DNA of 23,615 nt from Pseudomonadota bacterium (lineage in GTDB: Bacteria > Pseudomonadota > Gammaproteobacteria > Burkholderiales > SHXO01). The stretch is from the NCBI GenBank assembly GCA_023430065.1, contig JAEZCG010000107.1, positions 1 through 23,615 on the forward strand. Direction: 5' to 3'. A program made the translations under genes and the position numbers. The notes under the pieces were generated by a model. The model was not told the DNA's origin. It made no database searches and was given only the letters and a program-made list of their open reading frames with translations. Shown one piece after another: positions 8,729 to 18,975 of the stretch; positions within the stretch are counted from its first letter, which is position 1, and each line of letters opens with the position of its first letter.

Positions 8729-10421
8729 GATCGTGGAGCGCGCGGTGCCCGCGGCGGCGTGCGCCGCGCTACAAGCCGCCGGTGTCGACCCGGTGCTGGC
8801 GCGGGTGTTTGCCGCACGCGGCGTGGCGGTGGCCGACGAGCTCGAATTGCGCGGCGAACACCTGCTGCCGCCGGAGAGCATGTACGGCCTGGCGGACATG
8901 GCCCGCCAGGTGGCGGACGCGATCGAGACATCACGACGTGTGCTGATCGTGGGCGACTACGACTGCGACGGCGCGACGGCCTGTGCCGTGGGGGTCCTGG
9001 GCCTGCGTGCGTTCGGTGCGAACGTCGACTACCTGGTGCCGAACCGCTTCGAGTACGGCTACGGCCTGACGCCGGAGATCGTACGCGTGGCCGCGACGCG
9101 CAAGCCGGACATCCTGATCACGGTGGACAATGGCATCGCCAGTGTCGAGGGCGTGCGCGAGGCGAATGCCCTGGGCCTGCAGGTCATCGTCACCGATCAC
9201 CATCTGCCCGGCGAGCAGCTGCCCGATGCGGCGTGCATCGTCAACCCCAACCAGCCCGCCTGTGCGTTTCCGAGCAAGCATCTGGCCGGCGTCGGCGTGA
9301 TGTTCTACGCCATGATCGCGTTGCGCAGCGAGCTGCGCCGGCGCGGCGCCTTCTCCGGGCGCGATGAACCGAACCTCGCGGCCCTGCTCGATCTCGTCGC
9401 CCTGGGAACGGTGGCAGACGTGGTGAAGCTCGACCGGAACAACCGCATCCTGGTCGAACAGGGCCTGCGTCGCATCCGTGCCGGACGCTGCCGCCCCGGA
9501 ATCCGCGCCCTGCTCGAACTGTGCGGCCGCGGCCCCGCGCAGGCCTGCGCGCACGACCTCGGTTTCCTGCTCGGCCCGCGCGTCAACGCGGCCGGCCGGC
9601 TGACCGACATCGGGCTGGGCATCGAGTGCCTGCTTGCCGACGACGAGGGGCGCGCGCGCGAACTCGCGCAGCGCCTGCACGAGCTCAATCGCGAGCGTCG
9701 CCTCATCGAGGCAGACATGCACGCGGGCGCCCTCGCCCACCTCGAGGAGATCGACACCGCCGGCCGCTACGGTCTGGCGCTGTACCACCAGGATTGGCAT
9801 CAAGGCGTGATCGGTATCCTGGCCGCTCGCCTGCGCGAGCGCTTCCATCGGCCGGTGATCGCCTTCGCGACAGGGCCGGACGGCGAACTCAAAGGATCCG
9901 GCCGCTCCATTCCGGGGCTGCACCTGCGCGATGCGCTCGATCTGGTCGACAAGCGCCGACCGGGGTTGATCCTGCGTTTCGGCGGCCACGCTGCGGCGGC
10001 AGGCCTGTCGATACGGGCAGACGCCCTCGGGCCGTTCCAGGAGGCCTTCGACAGGGTCCTGCGCGAACTGCTCTCCCCCGCCGACCTCGAGGAGCGGATC
10101 GAGACGGACGGACCGCTGGACGCGTGCAGGATCGGCCTGGAACTGGCCGAAGCGCTGCGCACCGTCGCCTGGGGTCAGGGCTTCCCGCCGCCGCGCTTCG
10201 TCGGCGAATTCCGGGTCGCCGACCAGCGCAGCGTCGGCAGCGGCCATCGCAAGCTGCGACTCGCGGCTGCCGGCTTCCCGGGCGGCCTGGACGCGATGCT
10301 GTTCCGCAGCGACGCGCAGCTACCTAGCCGCATCCGCTGCGTCTACCGGCTCGAAGTCAACGAATGGAACGGCTTGCGCGCCGTGCAGCTGGTGGTGGAA
10401 CACTGGAACGAAGCGGCATAG
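8721..10421 (+). CDS. recJ: Single-stranded-DNA-specific 5'-3' exonuclease RecJ
   Basis: RecJ degrades single-stranded DNA 5' to 3' in RecF-pathway recombination, mismatch repair and base excision repair. The 566-aa protein carries the DHH phosphoesterase motifs: GDYDCDG (78-84), TVDNG (134-138) and TDHH (158-161), each contributing Mn/Mg ligands, then VALGTVADVV near 227-236 and GPRVNAAGRL near 285-294. The DHHA1 domain follows, with GSGRSIPGLHLRDAL and GGHAAAAGLSI, then the OB-fold C-terminus. Length and domain order are normal (E. coli RecJ is 577 aa). The ATG lies inside the last codons of the rpfE-like gene. recJ-prfB-lysS is also the E. coli order. Confidence 0.95.
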   Translation: MPEIVERAVPAAACAALQAAGVDPVLARVFAARGVAVADELELRGEHLLPPESMYGLADMARQVADAIETSRRVLIVGDYDCDGATACAVGVLGLRAFGANVDYLVPNRFEYGYGLTPEIVRVAATRKPDILITVDNGIASVEGVREANALGLQVIVTDHHLPGEQLPDAACIVNPNQPACAFPSKHLAGVGVMFYAMIALRSELRRRGAFSGRDEPNLAALLDLVALGTVADVVKLDRNNRILVEQGLRRIRAGRCRPGIRALLELCGRGPAQACAHDLGFLLGPRVNAAGRLTDIGLGIECLLADDEGRARELAQRLHELNRERRLIEADMHAGALAHLEEIDTAGRYGLALYHQDWHQGVIGILAARLRERFHRPVIAFATGPDGELKGSGRSIPGLHLRDALDLVDKRRPGLILRFGGHAAAAGLSIRADALGPFQEAFDRVLRELLSPADLEERIETDGPLDACRIGLELAEALRTVAWGQGFPPPRFVGEFRVADQRSVGSGHRKLRLAAAGFPGGLDAMLFRSDAQLPSRIRCVYRLEVNEWNGLRAVQLVVEHWNEAA

Positions 10422-10444
10422 GGGTCTGCCGGCGCCGGCTGGGC

Positions 10445-10450
10445 TAAAAT
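10445..10450 (+). promoter_or_regulatory. Possible -10 element for prfB-lysS
   Basis: TAAAAT (5 of 6 matches) lies 57 bp before the prfB ATG in the 86-bp recJ-prfB gap, after a perfect 12-bp palindrome (10428-10439). No good -35 is visible. prfB may also be reached by readthrough from recJ. Confidence 0.3.
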
Positions 10451-10507
10451 CCCACTCTTTCCGGCGCCGCCACACGGCGCACGCACCTTTCCGGGGACCC
10501 ACCATTC

Positions 10508-11612
10508 ATGGACGCAGAACGGATCAATGCCGTCGGCAATTCGCTGGACGACCTGGAGCAGCGCTCCGCCTCCTTGCGGAGGTATCTTTGACTTCGATGC
10601 CAAGCAGTCGCGGCTGATCGAAGTCGTCAAGCTCTCCGAGGATCCGGCGCTGTGGGCGGACAACCAGCGCGCGCAGGAAATCGGCAAGGAGCGCAAGTCC
10701 CTGGAGTCGGTGGTCGGTACCTTGCAGCAGGTCGCGCAAGGCCTGCGCGACAACCGCGAACTGCTGGACATGGCGGTCTCGGAGAACGACGAGGCCACCC
10801 TGCGAGCGGTCGAGGAGGACGTCGGCGCGCTGGAGAAGCGCGTCGCGGAGCTCGAGTTCCGGCGCATGTTCTCCAATCCGATGGACCCGAACAACTGTTT
10901 CGTCGACATCCAGGCCGGCTCCGGTGGCACCGAGGCCCAGGACTGGGCGTCGATGCTCGAGCGCATGTACTTGCGCTTCTGCGAGCGGCGCGGCTTCGAC
11001 GTCGAGGTGCTGGAGGAGTCGCCGGGCGAAGTGGCGGGCATCAAGAGCGCCAGCATCAAAGTGAGCGGGGAGTATGCCTATGGCACGCTGCGCACCGAGA
11101 CGGGCGTGCACCGCCTGGTGCGCAAGTCACCCTTCGACTCGAACGCGCGCCGCCATACCTCTTTCGCCAGCGTGTTCGTCTATCCGGAGGTGGACGAGAC
11201 CATCGAGGTGGAGGTCAATCCCGCCGACCTGCGGGTGGACACCTTTCGCGCCAGCGGTGCCGGCGGCCAGCACATCAACAAGACCGACTCGGCCATCCGT
11301 ATCACCCACCTGCCGAGCGGTATCGTCGTGCAGTGCCAGAACGATCGCTCGCAGCACCGCAACCGCGCGGAGGCGATGGCGATGCTGAAGTCCCGGCTGT
11401 ACGAACTGGAACTGCGCAAGCGCGAGGCAGAGAAGCAGAAGATGGAGGACAGCAAGACCGACATCGCCTGGGGCCACCAGATCCGCAACTACATCCTCGA
11501 CCAGTCCATCATCAAGGATCTGCGCACCAACCACGAAGTGGGCAACACGCGCGGTGTCCTCGACGGGGACCTGGACGATTTCATCACCGCCAGTCTCAAG
11601 CAGGGCGTCTGA
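10508..11612 (+). CDS. prfB: Peptide chain release factor 2 (RF2), programmed +1 frameshift
   Basis: RF2 terminates translation at UAA and UGA. The gene is in two frames. Codons 1-27 run from the ATG at 10508 to CTT at 10586-10588, followed by in-frame TGA at 10589-10591. A +1 slip then continues at GAC (10590) to 11612, giving about 367 aa (E. coli RF2 is 365). The slip site TAT-CTT-TGA-C preceded by an internal SD-like GGAGG (10578-10582) matches the known autoregulatory site: low RF2 lets the ribosome pause at UGA and shift. The mature protein has the stop-codon-reading tripeptide SPF at 207-209 and the catalytic GGQ at 252-254. The joined length and conserved site rule out a pseudogene. 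lysS follows after 13 bp. Confidence 0.97.
10577..10592 (+). promoter_or_regulatory. RF2 programmed +1 frameshift signal
   Basis: CGGAGG (10577-10582), a 3-nt spacer TAT, slippery CTT (10586-10588), stop TGA (10589-10591) and a following C. The spacing equals that of E. coli prfB, and the C after UGA makes a weak stop, favouring the shift. An upstream CCTCC (10569-10573) can pair with the SD-like GGAGG across a 4-nt loop. Confidence 0.95.
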
Positions 11613-11625
11613 TCCGCCTCACGAC

Positions 11626-13122
11626 ATGAACGAAGAACAACTGCAGCAGGATAGCAATCAGATCGTCGAAGAGCGGCGTGGCAAGCTGCGCGCCCTGCGC
11701 GAGCTGGGCAATCCGTTTCCCAATGACTTCCGTCGCACGCATCTCGCCGCACAGGTGCACGCGCTGGGCGAGGGCCTGGACAACGAGCAGCTCGAGGCCA
11801 CGCCGCGAGAGGCTACGGTCGCCGGACGGATGATGCTCAAGCGTGTGATGGGAAAGGCCAGCTTCGCCACCATCCAGGACATGTCCGGTCGACTGCAGCT
11901 CTACCTCACCCGCGACGCGCTGGGCGAGTCGGTGTACGACGCCTTCAAGCACTGGGATCTGGGCGATATCGTCGGAGCGCAGGGCACGATGTTCCGCACC
12001 AAGACCGGCGAACTGTCGCTGAAGGTGTCGTCCTTTCGCCTGCTGTCCAAGGCGCTGCGCCCGCTGCCGGAGAAGTTCCACGGCCTGACCGACCAAGAGC
12101 AGCGTTACCGCCAGCGCTATCTGGACCTGATCACCAATCCCGAGTCGCAGCGCACCTTCAGGATGCGCTCGCGCATGATCCAGACGATCCGCGAGTTCTT
12201 CGTCGAACGCGGCTATCTCGAGGTGGAAACGCCGATGATGCAGCCGCTTCCGGGCGGAGCGGCCGCTCGGCCGTTCGTCACGCATCACAACGCGCTCGAC
12301 ATGGAACTGTACCTGCGCATCGCGCCGGAGCTGTACCTGAAGCGACTGGTGATCGGCGGCGTCGAGAAGGTGTTCGAGATCAACCGCAATTTCCGCAACG
12401 AGGGCATCTCGACCCGGCACAATCCGGAGTTCACCATGCTCGAGTTCTACGAGGCCTATCAGGACTACGAGTACCTCATGGACCTGACCGAGCAGCTGCT
12501 GCGCGAGGTGGCGGAACGGGTCTGCGGCAGCACTACCCTGACTTATCAGGGCGAGACGATCGAGCTCGGCAAGCCCTTCGACCGGCTGACGATGGCGCAG
12601 GCGATTGCCCGGTACAACCCGCGCTATCCGCTGCACGAACTGGGCAAACCCGAATATCTGCGCGTGGCGCTGGCGCCGTTCGACATCGAGGTGTTTCCCA
12701 GCGACGGCGTCGGGCTGCTGCAGCTCAAACTGTTCGAGCAGACGACCGAAGCGAAGCTGGTGCAACCGACCTTCATCGTTGCACACCCGACCGACGTCTC
12801 GCCTCTGGCCCGTCGCAACGACGCGAATCCTGCAGTGACCGATCGCTTCGAACTGTTCATCACCGGGCGCGAGATGGCCAATGGCTTCTCCGAGCTGAAC
12901 GATCCGGAGGATCAGGCCGAGCGCTTTCGGCAGCAAGCCGAGGCCAAGGCCGCAGGGGACGAGGAGGCGATGTTCTACGACGCTGACTACGTGCGCGCGC
13001 TGGAGTACGGCCTGCCGCCCACCGCCGGGGAGGGCATCGGCATCGACCGCCTTGCGATGCTGCTCACCGACAGCGCCAGCATCCGCGACGTGATCCTCTT
13101 TCCACAGATGCGCCCCGAGTAA
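11626..13122 (+). CDS. lysS: Lysyl-tRNA synthetase, class II
   Basis: This enzyme charges tRNA(Lys) with lysine using ATP in the cytoplasm. The 498-aa protein (E. coli LysS is 505) has the N-terminal OB-fold anticodon-binding domain (about 55-160, with [19 protein letters not shown]) and the class II catalytic core. Motif 2 lies in [20 protein letters not shown], with the catalytic Arg/Glu, and motif 3 is the C-terminal [12 protein letters not shown], ending with ILFPQMRPE. The ATG at 11626 is chosen over open sequence upstream because that overlaps prfB and homology begins with the [17 protein letters not shown] helix. prfB-lysS is a classic two-gene unit. Confidence 0.96.
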   Translation: MNEEQLQQDSNQIVEERRGKLRALRELGNPFPNDFRRTHLAAQVHALGEGLDNEQLEATPREATVAGRMMLKRVMGKASFATIQDMSGRLQLYLTRDALGESVYDAFKHWDLGDIVGAQGTMFRTKTGELSLKVSSFRLLSKALRPLPEKFHGLTDQEQRYRQRYLDLITNPESQRTFRMRSRMIQTIREFFVERGYLEVETPMMQPLPGGAAARPFVTHHNALDMELYLRIAPELYLKRLVIGGVEKVFEINRNFRNEGISTRHNPEFTMLEFYEAYQDYEYLMDLTEQLLREVAERVCGSTTLTYQGETIELGKPFDRLTMAQAIARYNPRYPLHELGKPEYLRVALAPFDIEVFPSDGVGLLQLKLFEQTTEAKLVQPTFIVAHPTDVSPLARRNDANPAVTDRFELFITGREMANGFSELNDPEDQAERFRQQAEAKAAGDEEAMFYDADYVRALEYGLPPTAGEGIGIDRLAMLLTDSASIRDVILFPQMRPE

Positions 13123-13147
13123 TGTCTGCAGTACTCCCGCCCGAACC

Positions 13148-15118
<1,971 letters not shown>

Positions 15119-15163
15119 GTGTCCGCACGCACTGCGGGACACGCGTCGAGTCGGGAGCGCAGG

Positions 15164-15379
15164 ATGGAACAGATCAGACTGGAAGTGGACGGCATGACCT
15201 GCCAAGGGTGCGTGGGCAGCGTCACGCGCGTCCTGGAGGCCGTCCCGGGTGTCGCATCGGTGGACGTTTCACTGGAGCGGAAGGAGGCGGTGGTCCGCAC
15301 CCGCGACGGCGGCATCGGCGAGCGGTTGGTGAAGGCCATCGAGGACGCCGGCTTCGAGGCGCGCATCGCGACCGTCTAG
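15164..15379 (+). CDS. Heavy-metal-associated (HMA) domain protein, CopZ-like
   Basis: This 71-aa single-domain protein has the ferredoxin-like HMA fold. The metal-binding motif GMTCQGC places Cys at 13 and 16, in the N-terminal loop that carries Cu(I) or related soft metals. SVTRVLEAVPGVASVDVSLE and the C-terminal DAGFEA are typical of copper chaperones and of the N-terminal domains of P1B ATPases. GGGAG lies about 7 bp before the ATG. No ATPase, regulator or efflux gene adjoins it, so the partner is unknown. It lies 45 bp after the acetoacetyl-CoA synthetase gene and is convergent with bamD, with 16 bp between stops. Confidence 0.88.
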   Translation: MEQIRLEVDGMTCQGCVGSVTRVLEAVPGVASVDVSLERKEAVVRTRDGGIGERLVKAIEDAGFEARIATV

Positions 15380-15395
15380 TCGTGCGTCGACGGGC

Positions 15396-16196
15396 TCACC
15401 ACACCTGCCACCAGCGCCGGTCGCGCCCGGCCACCTTTTGCTCGCTCTCGGGATAGTTCAACGCGAGCAGACGAGCGGCGTCGTCACGCAGGTCGGTCAA
15501 CCCCAGTGCGTCGTAAGCCTTCACCAGAATGACCAGGGCCGATTCCACCGCACTGGTCTGCTGATATTCGAGCAGCACCGTCTGCGCGCGGTTCACCGCC
15601 GCAACATAGGCCTTGCGCCGCAGGTAGTAGTCGGCAACGCGCACCTCGTTGGTCGCGAGCGCGTTCACCAGGTAGCGCATGCGTTGATAGGCATCGCCCG
15701 CGTAACGGCTTTCCGGGTAGCGTTCGACGAGTTCCTTGAAGGCCTCGAACGACTCCACGGCAGCCTTCGGATCCCGCTCGCTCATGTCCTGGTTGGCAAG
15801 CGCTCCGAAGATGCCGAGATCCTCGTTGAAGTTGATCAACCCTTTCAGATAGAGGGCGTAATCCAGATTGCGATGGTCCGGGTAGAGCTTGATGAAGCGC
15901 TCCACCTCGGCCAGGGCCAGCACCGTCTCCGTATCCTTGTAGTACGCATAGGCCAGTTCCAGCTGCGCCTGCTGGGCGTACTTGCCATAGGGATAGCGCG
16001 CCTCCAGCTTCTGGTAGAGCTCGGCTGCCTTCTTGTAGGAGCCGGCCAGCAGTTCGCTCTTGGCCTCGTTGTAGATGCGCTCGGCCGACCAGCCGCGCGT
16101 CTCGTCGTACGGCTCGCTGTCGGTCGTACCGCAGCCGGCGGCGACCAGCGCGAACACGAGCGCCAGCACGCGAACGAATATGGATAAACTACGCAC
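15396..16196 (-). CDS. bamD: Outer-membrane protein assembly factor BamD (lipoprotein)
   Basis: BamD is the essential lipoprotein partner of BamA in the complex that folds beta-barrels into the outer membrane. The 266-aa precursor has a signal peptide with a hydrophobic core (6-20) and lipobox VAAGC, with the modified Cys at 22. TPR repeats follow: about 36-70 (YNEAKSELLAGSYKKAAELYQKLEARYP), then LAYAYYKDTETVLALAEVERFIKLYP, and later units to about 240. The BamD-typical GLINFNEDLGIFG segment is present. The start is GTG at 16196, with AGGA just upstream. A perfect TATAAT -10 lies 31-36 bp upstream. It is divergent from rluD, with only 5 bp between the two start codons. Confidence 0.94.
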   Translation of the reverse strand: MRSLSIFVRVLALVFALVAAGCGTTDSEPYDETRGWSAERIYNEAKSELLAGSYKKAAELYQKLEARYPYGKYAQQAQLELAYAYYKDTETVLALAEVERFIKLYPDHRNLDYALYLKGLINFNEDLGIFGALANQDMSERDPKAAVESFEAFKELVERYPESRYAGDAYQRMRYLVNALATNEVRVADYYLRRKAYVAAVNRAQTVLLEYQQTSAVESALVILVKAYDALGLTDLRDDAARLLALNYPESEQKVAGRDRRWWQVW

Positions 16197-16201
16197 GTCC
16201 T

Positions 16202-17200
16202 ATGAGCCCTCCAAACGACGCGGCCGATTATACGCGATCGCTTTCCGCCGCCTCCGAAGCACTCCACGCGATACCGCGTCGGGCCGAGGTCCCGCTCGAA
16301 TGCGCCGGTATGCGCCTCGACCGGATATTGGCGCACCTGTTCCCGGAGTACTCGCGCAGCCGGCTGCAGACGTGGGTGCGGCAGGCGCGCGTGACGGTCG
16401 ACGGTCGCCCGAGCACGTCCAGCGCGAAGCTGTGGGGCGGTGAGCACATCCGCCTCACCCCTGAGCTGGACGCGGCAGACGAGGCGCGCCCCGAAGACAT
16501 CCCGCTCGCGGTCGTGTATGACGATGCCGCGTTGATCGTTCTCGACAAAGCCCCGGGACTGGTGATGCACCCCGGCAGCGGCAACCGCGCCGGCACACTG
16601 ATGAATGCGCTCCTGCACCGGGCGCCCGAGCTGGCGCAGCTGCCGCGTGCAGGCATCGTGCACCGGCTGGACAAGGACACCAGCGGACTGCTCGTGGTCG
16701 CCCGCACCCTCACTGCGCAAACCAGCCTGGTCCGCCAGCTCCAGGCACGCACGGTGCGCCGGACCTACCTCGCGCTGGTGGTCGGCCTGCCGGAGGCCGC
16801 CGGCACGGTGGAAGCCCCGGTTGGACGCCATCCGCGGCAGCGCACGAAGATGGCGGTGGTCGCGTCGGGCAAGCCGGCACGGACGCACTATCGCGTACTC
16901 GAGCACGGTGCCGGCTGGAGCCTGGTGGAATGCCGCCTGGATACGGGGCGAACCCATCAGATTCGGGTGCACATGGCACACATCGGCCACCCTCTGATCG
17001 GCGATCCGGTCTATCTGCCGCGCGAGGCCGTGCACCGGTTGCCAGCGGCGGCGCAGCGCTTCCATCGCCAGGCCCTGCACGCGGCCGCGCTGGCGCTCGA
17101 GCATCCCGTGGAAGGAGATGTTCGCGAGTGGGTCGCGCCGATGCCGCGCGACATGCACGATCTGCTGGAAGCATTGAGACACGATGCCGCGTCATCCTGA
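16202..17200 (+). CDS. rluD: 23S rRNA pseudouridine synthase RluD
   Basis: RluD isomerises uridines 1911, 1915 and 1917 in helix 69 of 23S rRNA (E. coli numbering), which matters for subunit joining. The 332-aa protein has an N-terminal S4 RNA-binding domain (about 35-95: RLDRILAHLFPEYSRSRLQTWVRQARVTVDG) and the RluA-family catalytic domain, with HRLDKDTSGLLV at 154-165, where Asp157 is the catalytic residue, and RTHQIRVHMAHIGHPLIGD later. The ATG at 16202 is the only start before the S4 domain. It gives a somewhat longer leader than E. coli RluD and overlaps the bamD promoter. The 3' end overlaps pgeF by 17 bp. bamD divergent from rluD-pgeF is conserved widely in Proteobacteria. Confidence 0.94.
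   Translation: MSPPNDAADYTRSLSAASEALHAIPRRAEVPLECAGMRLDRILAHLFPEYSRSRLQTWVRQARVTVDGRPSTSSAKLWGGEHIRLTPELDAADEARPEDIPLAVVYDDAALIVLDKAPGLVMHPGSGNRAGTLMNALLHRAPELAQLPRAGIVHRLDKDTSGLLVVARTLTAQTSLVRQLQARTVRRTYLALVVGLPEAAGTVEAPVGRHPRQRTKMAVVASGKPARTHYRVLEHGAGWSLVECRLDTGRTHQIRVHMAHIGHPLIGDPVYLPREAVHRLPAAAQRFHRQALHAAALALEHPVEGDVREWVAPMPRDMHDLLEALRHDAASS
16227..16232 (-). promoter_or_regulatory. -10 element of the bamD promoter
   Basis: A perfect TATAAT on the minus strand, 31 bp before the bamD GTG, predicts a leader of about 24 nt containing the GGAGG/AGGA ribosome-binding signals. No good -35 was found at 17 bp. The element falls inside codons 9-11 of rluD on the opposite strand. Confidence 0.6.
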
Positions 17201-17939
17201 CTGGATCGTGCCGCAATGGCCGGCGCCCACGCGCATTGCGGCGCTGTTCACGACGCGAGCGGGCGGAGTGAGTACGGCACCGTACGATTGGCTGAACCTG
17301 GGTCTTCACGTGGGAGATCGCGCGCAGGCGGTGCTGCGCAATCGGGACATCCTGCGCAATGCGCTCCCCGCGGACCCGGTGTGGCTGCAGCAGGTGCACG
17401 GCACCCATGTCGCTTGCCTGGATGACGGGGCGCCGCAGCCCGAGGCGGACGCCGCCGTCACACGCCGGCCGCATACGGTGTGTGCGGTGATGGTGGCCGA
17501 CTGCATGCCGGTGCTGCTGTGCGATCGAGACGCGTCCGTGGTCGCGTGCGCACACGCGGGCTGGCGAGGCCTGAGCGCGGGCGTGGTGGAAGCGACGCTG
17601 GCCGCGATGGATTGCCAGGCGGATCGCATCCTCGCCTGGCTTGGCCCGGCGATCGGGCCGCAGGCATTCGAGGTAGGCGCCGACGTAAGAGACAGCTTCC
17701 TGTCGAGGCACCCCCACGACGCGGCCTGCTTTCATGACAAGGCGCCCGGGTCCCGGGGGGAACCGAAGTGGTGGGCCGACCTGCCGGAGCTGGCCCGGCG
17801 ACGCCTGCACCGCGCCGGTGTCCAGTCGGTGTACGGCGGATACGAGTGCACGGTCTCCGACCGCATGCGCTTCTTCTCCCACCGCCGTGACGGACAGTGC
17901 GGTCGGCATGCCGCGTTGATCTGGATGCAAGGAACGTGA
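17184..17939 (+). CDS. pgeF: Peptidoglycan editing factor PgeF (YfiH/laccase-domain)
   Basis: This 251-aa protein belongs to the cytoplasmic Cu-oxidase_4/YfiH family. In E. coli it prevents misincorporation of Ser for Ala in the peptidoglycan stem peptide; human and bacterial homologs also show purine nucleoside phosphorylase and adenosine deaminase activities. Conserved metal/active-site residues are visible: His72 in QQVHG, Cys107 in ADCMP and His124 in HAGWRG, followed by LGPAIGPQAFEVG and the C-terminal SHRRDGQCGRHAALI. It overlaps rluD by 17 bp and the ZIP gene by 4 bp (GTGA), so the three probably form an operon. Older names such as polyphenol oxidase should not be taken as its role. 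Confidence 0.92.
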   Translation: MPRHPDWIVPQWPAPTRIAALFTTRAGGVSTAPYDWLNLGLHVGDRAQAVLRNRDILRNALPADPVWLQQVHGTHVACLDDGAPQPEADAAVTRRPHTVCAVMVADCMPVLLCDRDASVVACAHAGWRGLSAGVVEATLAAMDCQADRILAWLGPAIGPQAFEVGADVRDSFLSRHPHDAACFHDKAPGSRGEPKWWADLPELARRRLHRAGVQSVYGGYECTVSDRMRFFSHRRDGQCGRHAALIWMQGT

Positions 17940-18748
17940 CCACGCTCGCGTGGATCCTCGGCAGCAGCCTGCTTGGCGGCGTGCTCAGCATCGCCGCCGC
18001 CGCGCTCGTGGCATTCAATGCGCGCCCGGCTGCGGTGCCGGTGCTGGTCAGCTATTCCGTGGGCGCCCTGCTGGGGGCGGCCTTTCTGGGCGTGATGCCG
18101 CATGCCATGGAGCACATGCAGCAGCCCGCGCAGCTCGGCACGAGCGTGCTCGCCGGGCTGCTCGTGTTCTTCGTGCTGGAAAAGCTGGTCCTGTGGCGGC
18201 ACCATCATGCGCCGCAGTGGGGCGAGCAGCGCGACGACGGCACGGCAGACACCGCGGTTCGTGCGCATGCCCACGTTCACGCGACCTCGCCCGACCATGG
18301 GCGCAGCGGCATGCTCATCATGATCGGCGACACGGTCCACAACTTCGTGGACGGCATCCTGATCGCCGCGGCCTTCCTCGCCGATCTGGAGCTGGGCATC
18401 GTCACCGCACTCGCCATCCTCGCGCACGAGGTCCCTTCGGAGGCGAGCGATTTCCTGATCCTGCTGCACTCGGGCTACTCGCGCCGGCGCGCGCTAATCG
18501 TCAACCTCTTGTCGAGCCTCGCGATGGTGTTGGGTGGCATCTTGGGCTATGTCGCCCTGGCGCGTCTGGAGACCTGGATACCGGCGCTGCTCGGATTCGT
18601 CGCTGCCAGCATGATCTACGTGGCGGTTGCCGATCTGATTCCCGGCCTGCATCGGCGCGCAGACCTGCGTGCCACCGTCCAGCAGGTGCTGCTAATCGGC
18701 CTTGGCATCCTCACGATCTGGGGGGTCCGGTCCATCGTCGCGCACTGA
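17936..18748 (+). CDS. ZIP-family divalent metal transporter
   Basis: This inner-membrane protein of 270 aa and about eight helices imports Zn, Fe or Mn in characterised members. TM4 carries HNFVDG (His135, Asn136, Asp139) and TM5 HEVPSE (His164, Glu165, Glu169), the two helices forming the metal path. In many relatives the TM5 motif is HExPHE; here the inner His is Ser. A His-rich loop precedes TM4 (RHHH at 88-91, and His111, 113, 115). The start is a GTG at 17936 that overlaps the pgeF stop as GTGA and has AAGGA about 3-7 bp upstream; no ATG fits as well. The last 57 bp overlap the small membrane-protein gene on the other strand. The metal transported cannot be told from sequence. Confidence 0.87.
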   Translation: MTTLAWILGSSLLGGVLSIAAAALVAFNARPAAVPVLVSYSVGALLGAAFLGVMPHAMEHMQQPAQLGTSVLAGLLVFFVLEKLVLWRHHHAPQWGEQRDDGTADTAVRAHAHVHATSPDHGRSGMLIMIGDTVHNFVDGILIAAAFLADLELGIVTALAILAHEVPSEASDFLILLHSGYSRRRALIVNLLSSLAMVLGGILGYVALARLETWIPALLGFVAASMIYVAVADLIPGLHRRADLRATVQQVLLIGLGILTIWGVRSIVAH

Positions 18749-18907
18749 GCCGGCGCGCGGCCGGGCGCGCAGCGCCGTGAACCATGCCATCGACAGCACC
18801 GGGACCAGCCCGAGCACCGCGAACGTCGCAACGCCACGCGCGAGAGTCGGCGCACCGAGTGCGAACATCCCGATCGCATACAACCACGCCGCCCACACCA
18901 CGAACAT
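18692..18907 (-). CDS. Small two-helix membrane protein of unknown function
   Basis: The 71-aa product has two hydrophobic segments (about 2-19 and 26-46) and a charged, Asp/Arg/Pro-rich cytoplasmic-type tail (50-71). I do not recognise a named family, though similar short proteins with a WLYVIGMFAL-like first helix occur in Betaproteobacteria. The start ATG at 18907 is supported by a strong AGGAGGG 9 bp upstream; open sequence further upstream has no such support. It is divergent from phaC (68 bp between starts) and its 3' end overlaps the ZIP gene 3' end by 57 bp. Position next to phaC is suggestive only. Confidence 0.7.
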   Translation of the reverse strand: MFVVWAAWLYAIGMFALGAPTLARGVATFAVLGLVPVLSMAWFTALRARPRAGSVRDDGPDPPDREDAKAD

Positions 18908-18925
18908 CCCGCCTTTCCCTCCTGC

Positions 18926-18955
18926 TTGACGCCTCGACGCGACCGCGCCGAGAAT
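18926..18955 (+). promoter_or_regulatory. Possible sigma-70 promoter for phaC-phaB
   Basis: TTGACG (18926-18931), 18-nt spacer, GAGAAT (18950-18955; 4 of 6). It ends 20 bp before the phaC ATG, so the leader would be very short. It overlaps the upstream region of the divergent small membrane-protein gene. Confidence 0.3.
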
Positions 18956-18975
18956 CGTTCGAACTCCGAGCCGCC

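Noticed and set aside
10428..10439. GCCGGCGCCGGC as a recJ terminator
   Set aside because: A perfect palindrome, but with no loop room to form a long stem and no T-run after it; more likely GC-rich spacer sequence.
10508..10591. prfB as a frameshifted pseudogene
   Set aside because: The in-frame TGA lies in the exact conserved RF2 +1 shift site, and the joined protein has normal length with SPF and GGQ intact.
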